From NCBI RefSeq assembly GCF_048771995.1, contig NC_133026.1, positions 150,869,001 through 150,933,000 of the forward strand: DNA of 64,000 nt. Direction: 5' to 3'. The notes beneath the pieces were generated by a model, which did no database searches, was not told the origin of the DNA, and worked only from the letters and a program-made list of their open reading frames with translations. Made by a program: the position numbers and the translations under genes. Numbering within the stretch: the stretch's first letter is position 1; every line of letters starts with the position of its first letter. This DNA comes from Taeniopygia guttata (lineage: Eukaryota > Chordata > Aves > Passeriformes > Estrildidae). Of this stretch, positions 60,240 through 64,000 are shown in pieces.

Positions 60240-62710
60240 ATTTGGGAATTTTGGGAGGAAGGGTTTGGGAATTTTGGGATTTGGGAATTTTGGGATGAAG
60301 AGTTTGGAATTTGGAAAATTGGGATTTTTGGGATGAAGATTTTGGGATTTGGGGATTTTGGGGATTTTGGGATGGAGATTTTGGGATTTGGGATGAAGGA
60401 TTTGGGAATTTTGGGACTTTTGGGATTAAGTATTTTGGAATTTTGGGATTTTTGGGATGAAGATTTGGGGATTTGGGGATTTGAGAATTTTCGGATTTGA
60501 GGATTTGGGAATTTTGGGATGAAGGTTTTGGAATTTGGGAATTTGGGATTTTTGGGATGAAGATTTTGGGATTTGGGGTGAAGGATTTGGGAATTTTGGG
60601 ATTTTTGGGATGAAGGATTTTGGGATTTGGGAAATTTGGGATTTGGGAATTTTGTGATGAAGGGTTTTGGAATTTGGGAATCTGGGATTTTTGGGATGAA
60701 GATATTGGGATTTGGGGTGAAGGATTTGGGATTTTTGGGAGGGAGGATTTGGGATTTTTGGGATGAAGGGTTTGGGAATTTTGGGATTTTTGGGATTAAG
60801 GATTTGGAAATTTTGGGATATGGAATTTTTGGGATGAAGGTTTTGGGAATTTTTGGGATTTTTGGGATGAAGATTTTGGGATTTGGGATGAAGATTTTGG
60901 GATTTGGGATTTTGACATGAAGTATTTGGGGATTTGGGGATTTTTGGGATGAAGGATTTGAGGATTTTGGGATTTGGGATTTTTGGGATGAATGGTTTGG
61001 GAATTTGGGATGGAGATTTTGGGATTTGGGGTGAAGGATTTGGGAATTTTGGGATTTTTGGGATGAAGATTTTGGGAATTTTGGGATTTGGGGATTAAGG
61101 ATTTGAGGATTTTGGGATCTGGGAATTTTGGGATTTTTGGGATGAAGATTTGGGATTTTTTGGATGACGATTTTGGGAATTTTGGGATGGAGGATTTGGG
61201 AATTTTGGGATTTGGGATGAGGAATTTGAGGATATGGGAATTTGGGATTTTTGGGATGAAGATTTTGGGAATTTTGGGATGAAGATTTTGGGATTTGGGA
61301 ATTTTGGGATGAAAGATTTGGGAATTTGGGGGTTTTGGGATGAAGGGTTTGGGAATTCGGGATTTTTGGGATGAAGATTTTGGGATTTGGGAATTTGGGA
61401 TTTTTGGGATGAAGATTTTGGGATTTGGGATGAAGATTTTGGGATTTGGGAATTTTGGGATTTGAGGATTTGGGAATTTTGGGATGAAGAATTTGGGAAT
61501 TTGGGATTTTTGGGATGAAGATTTGGGGATTTGGGATGAAGGATTTGGGAATTTGGGATTTTTGGGATGGAGGATTTGGGAATTTTGGGATGGAGGATTT
61601 GGGATGAGGGATTTGAGGATTTGGGATTTTTGAGATGAAGAGTTTGGGATTTTGGAAGGAAGGATTTTGGGATTTGGGATTTTTGGGATGAAGAGTTTGG
61701 GATTTGGGGTGATGGATTTGGGAATTTTGAGATTTCTGGCATGGAAATTTTGGGATTTGGGATTTTTGGGATGAAGTGTTTGGTAATTTGGGATTTTTGA
61801 GATGAAGATTTTGGAATTTGGGAATTTGGGATTTTTGGGATGAAGATTTTGGGATTTGGGATGAAGATTTTGGGATTTGGGAATTTTGAGATTTGAGGAT
61901 TTGGGAATTTTAGGATTAAGAATTTGGGAATTTGGGATTTTTGGGATGAAGATTTTGGGATTTGGGATGAAGATTTTGGGATTTGGGAATTTTGAGATTT
62001 GAGGATTTGGGAATTTTAGGATTAAGAATTTGGGAATTTGGGATTTTTGGGATGAAGAGTTTGGGATTTGGGGTGAAGGATTTGGGAATTTTTGGGATAG
62101 AGGATTTGGGAATTTGGGATTTTTGGGATTAAGGATTTTGGAATTTTTGGATTTTGGGGTGAAGGATTTGAGGATTTTGGGATTTGGGATTTTTGGGATG
62201 AAAGATTTGGGATTTGGGATAGAGATTTTGGGATTTGGGATTTGGGATTTTTGGGATGAAGGTTTGGGAATTTGGGATTTTTGGGATTAAGATTTTGGGA
62301 TTTGGGGTGAAGGATTTGGGATTTTTCGGATGGAGGATTAGGGATTTTTGGGATGAAGGGTTTGGGAATTACGGGATTTTTGGGATTAAGGATTTGGGAA
62401 TTTTGGGATTTTTGGGATGGAGATTTTGGGATTTGGGATATGGAATTTTTGGGATGAAGGGTTTGGGAATTTGGGATTTTTGGGATGGAGATTTTGGGAT
62501 TTGGGATTTTTGGGATGAAGGATTTGGGAATTTTGAGAATTTTGGGATGAAAGATTTGAGGATTTGGGGATTTTGGGGATTTTTGGGATTTTTGGGATGA
62601 AAGATTTGGGAATTTGGGGACTTTGGGATGAAGATTTGGGGATTTGGGATGAAGGATTTGGGAATTTTTGGAATTTTTGGGATGGAGATTTTGGGATTTG
62701 GAATTTGGGT
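60240..62710 (+). repeat. G/T-rich minisatellite GGGATTTTTGGGATGAAGATT
   Basis: Units of about 30-35 bp combine GGGATTTTTGGGATGAAG, ATTTTGGGATTTGGG and AATTTTGGGA. The + strand is G/T/A-rich with almost no C, the reverse of the preceding 23 kb. There are longer duplicates (for example around 61850-62040). It resembles the 9410-10527 arrays in composition. High quadruplex potential; no coding. Confidence 0.92.
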
Positions 62711-62865
62711 GGCGGCAGCTGATTAATTACCGACTCATTACCAATGCAGAATAATTAACATTTATTAAACAATTAATTTAACAAAGCAAATCCCGGGAAT
62801 TGTTTCCCTCTGAACGCGACAATAAAAATTCTGAGATAAAACTTCGGATTTGGGGTGGGAAAACA
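62711..62865 (-). other. Unique AT-rich island with minus-strand polyadenylation signals
   Basis: About 150 bases of non-repetitive sequence include GGCGGCAGCTGATTAATTAC, an AATAAA on the minus strand (62761-62766) and another at about 62821 on the + strand. This could be the 3' end of a minus-strand gene whose body lies to the right of the window, or a remnant of unexpanded spacer. No coding frame was recognised. Confidence 0.35.
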
Positions 62866-64000
62866 TCGGGATGAGGGGGAAAATCCCAAAATGGGACAAA
62901 AAAATTTGGGATAAAGGGGAAAAACATCGGGATGAGGGGGAGAAATCCTAAAATTATACAGAAAACTTTGGGATTAGGGAGAAAAATCCTAAAATTAGAC
63001 AGAAAATATTGGGATGAGGGGGGGAAATATTGGGATAAGGGGGAAAAATCCTAAAAGGAGACAAAAAACTTTGGGATGAGGTGGGAAAAATCCTAAAATT
63101 ATACAGAAAACTTTGGGATAAAGGGGGAAAAATATTGGGATGAGGGAGAAAAAATTGGGATAAATGGTAAAAATTGGGATAAGGGGAAAAAATCCCAAAA
63201 TGAGACAAAAAACTTTGGGATGAGGGGGAGAAATCTTAAAATTATACAGAAAACTTTGGGATAAAGGGAAAAAATTGGGATAAAGGAGAGAAATCCTAAA
63301 ATGAGACACAAAATTTTGGGATGAGGGGGAAAAAATCCTAAAATGGGATAGAAAATTTTGGGATGAGGTGGGAAAATACTGGGATGAGGGGGAAAAAATT
63401 GGGATAAAGGGGAAAAAAATTGGGATAAAGGGGAAAAATTTGGATAAGGGGGAAAAATCCCAAAATGAGACAAAAAACTTTCAGATGAGGTGGGGAAAAT
63501 CCTAAAATTATACAGAAAACTTTGGGATAAAGGGGAAAAAATTGGGATAAGGGGGAAAAATCCCAAAATGGGATAGAAAACTTCAGGATGAGGGGGAAAA
63601 TCCTAAAATGAGACAAAAAACTTTGGGATGAGAGGGAAAAATCCCAAAATGGGATAGAAAACTTCAGGGTGAGGGGGAAAAAATCCTAAAATGGGATAGA
63701 AAACATCGGGATGAGGTGGGAAAAAACTGGGATGAGGTGGGAAAAATTGGGATCAGATGGAGAAATCCTAAAATGGGATAGAAAACTTCGGAATGCGACG
63801 GAGAAATCCTAAAATTATACAGAAAATTTTGGGATAACGGGGAAAACATTGGGATAAGGGGGAAAAATCCCAAAATGAGACAAAAAATGTTGGGATGAGG
63901 TGGGAAAAATCCTAAAATTATACAGAAAACTTTGGGATAAGGGGAAAAATTGGGATAAGGGGGAAAAATCCCAAAAGGAGATAAAAAATATCGGGATGAG
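62866..64000 (+). repeat. ~40-bp minisatellite GGGATGAGGGGGAAAAATCC
   Basis: A purine-rich array of GGGATGAGGGGGAAAAATCC, TAAAATGAGACAAAAAACTT and TTGGGATAAAGGGG units, period about 40 bp with 60-80 bp higher-order units. It continues beyond the right edge. Minus-strand SHFRIFPPHPK frames are repeat artefacts. Confidence 0.9.

Overview
This looks like vertebrate nuclear DNA, most likely from a bird (possibly a passerine; a non-avian reptile is not excluded). It carries parts of three protein-coding genes, all on the + strand: the last coding exon of ARHGAP39 (4169-4363), a complete LRRC14 coding sequence in three coding exons (14513-25711, 526 codons), and a complete C8orf82/UPF0598 gene in three exons (31807-37236, 205 codons). 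Human relatives of these genes cluster at 8q24.3. The avian inference rests on GC-rich, CpG-rich exons beside very low-complexity introns, and on intron repeats built from the 3' end of a CR1 LINE. Coding sequence totals 2,394 bases, about 3.7% of the window. Nearly everything else is tandem repeat, and almost every intron, UTR or spacer has its own repeat family.

Layout. 1-4165: a ~100-bp minisatellite in the last ARHGAP39 intron, running into the splice acceptor. 4169-4363: ARHGAP39 terminal exon. 4440-10527: a chain of different arrays downstream of it (an E-box-rich array, a GGTCCACCATC array, a GTGGGCGTGGCC array, an A-rich AATAAA array and two GGGATTT-type arrays). 10528-10815: LRRC14 promoter with five CCAAT boxes 41-47 bp apart. 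10816-25711: LRRC14, with a 20-bp then 40-bp array in intron 1, a 20-bp array in intron 2 and a CR1-tail array in intron 3. 25712-29900: probable long LRRC14 3' UTR made of two more arrays and ending at AATAAA 29871. 29930-31415: C/T array. 31416-31806: C8orf82 promoter. 31807-37291: C8orf82. 37292-60230: a 23-kb array. 60240-64000: two more arrays around a short unique island.

The main discovery is that the arrays have repeatedly taken up exon edges of the gene they sit in. The 3' part of the C8orf82 last exon (about the last 60 codons), usually with its AATAAA, recurs in 17 downstream copies plus one partial copy. The 5' edge of the same exon, with a splice acceptor, occurs twice in the preceding intron. 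In LRRC14, the 3' edge of the first coding exon with its GT donor occurs three times in the next intron, and the 5' edge of the last exon with its acceptor occurs once in the intron before it. Exon copies lie on the intron or flank side of the parent edge and keep its orientation, which points to local tandem duplication or copy-back repair rather than retroposition. Long open frames inside the arrays are repeat artefacts. I see no RNA gene, CRISPR array, intact transposon or retrovirus.
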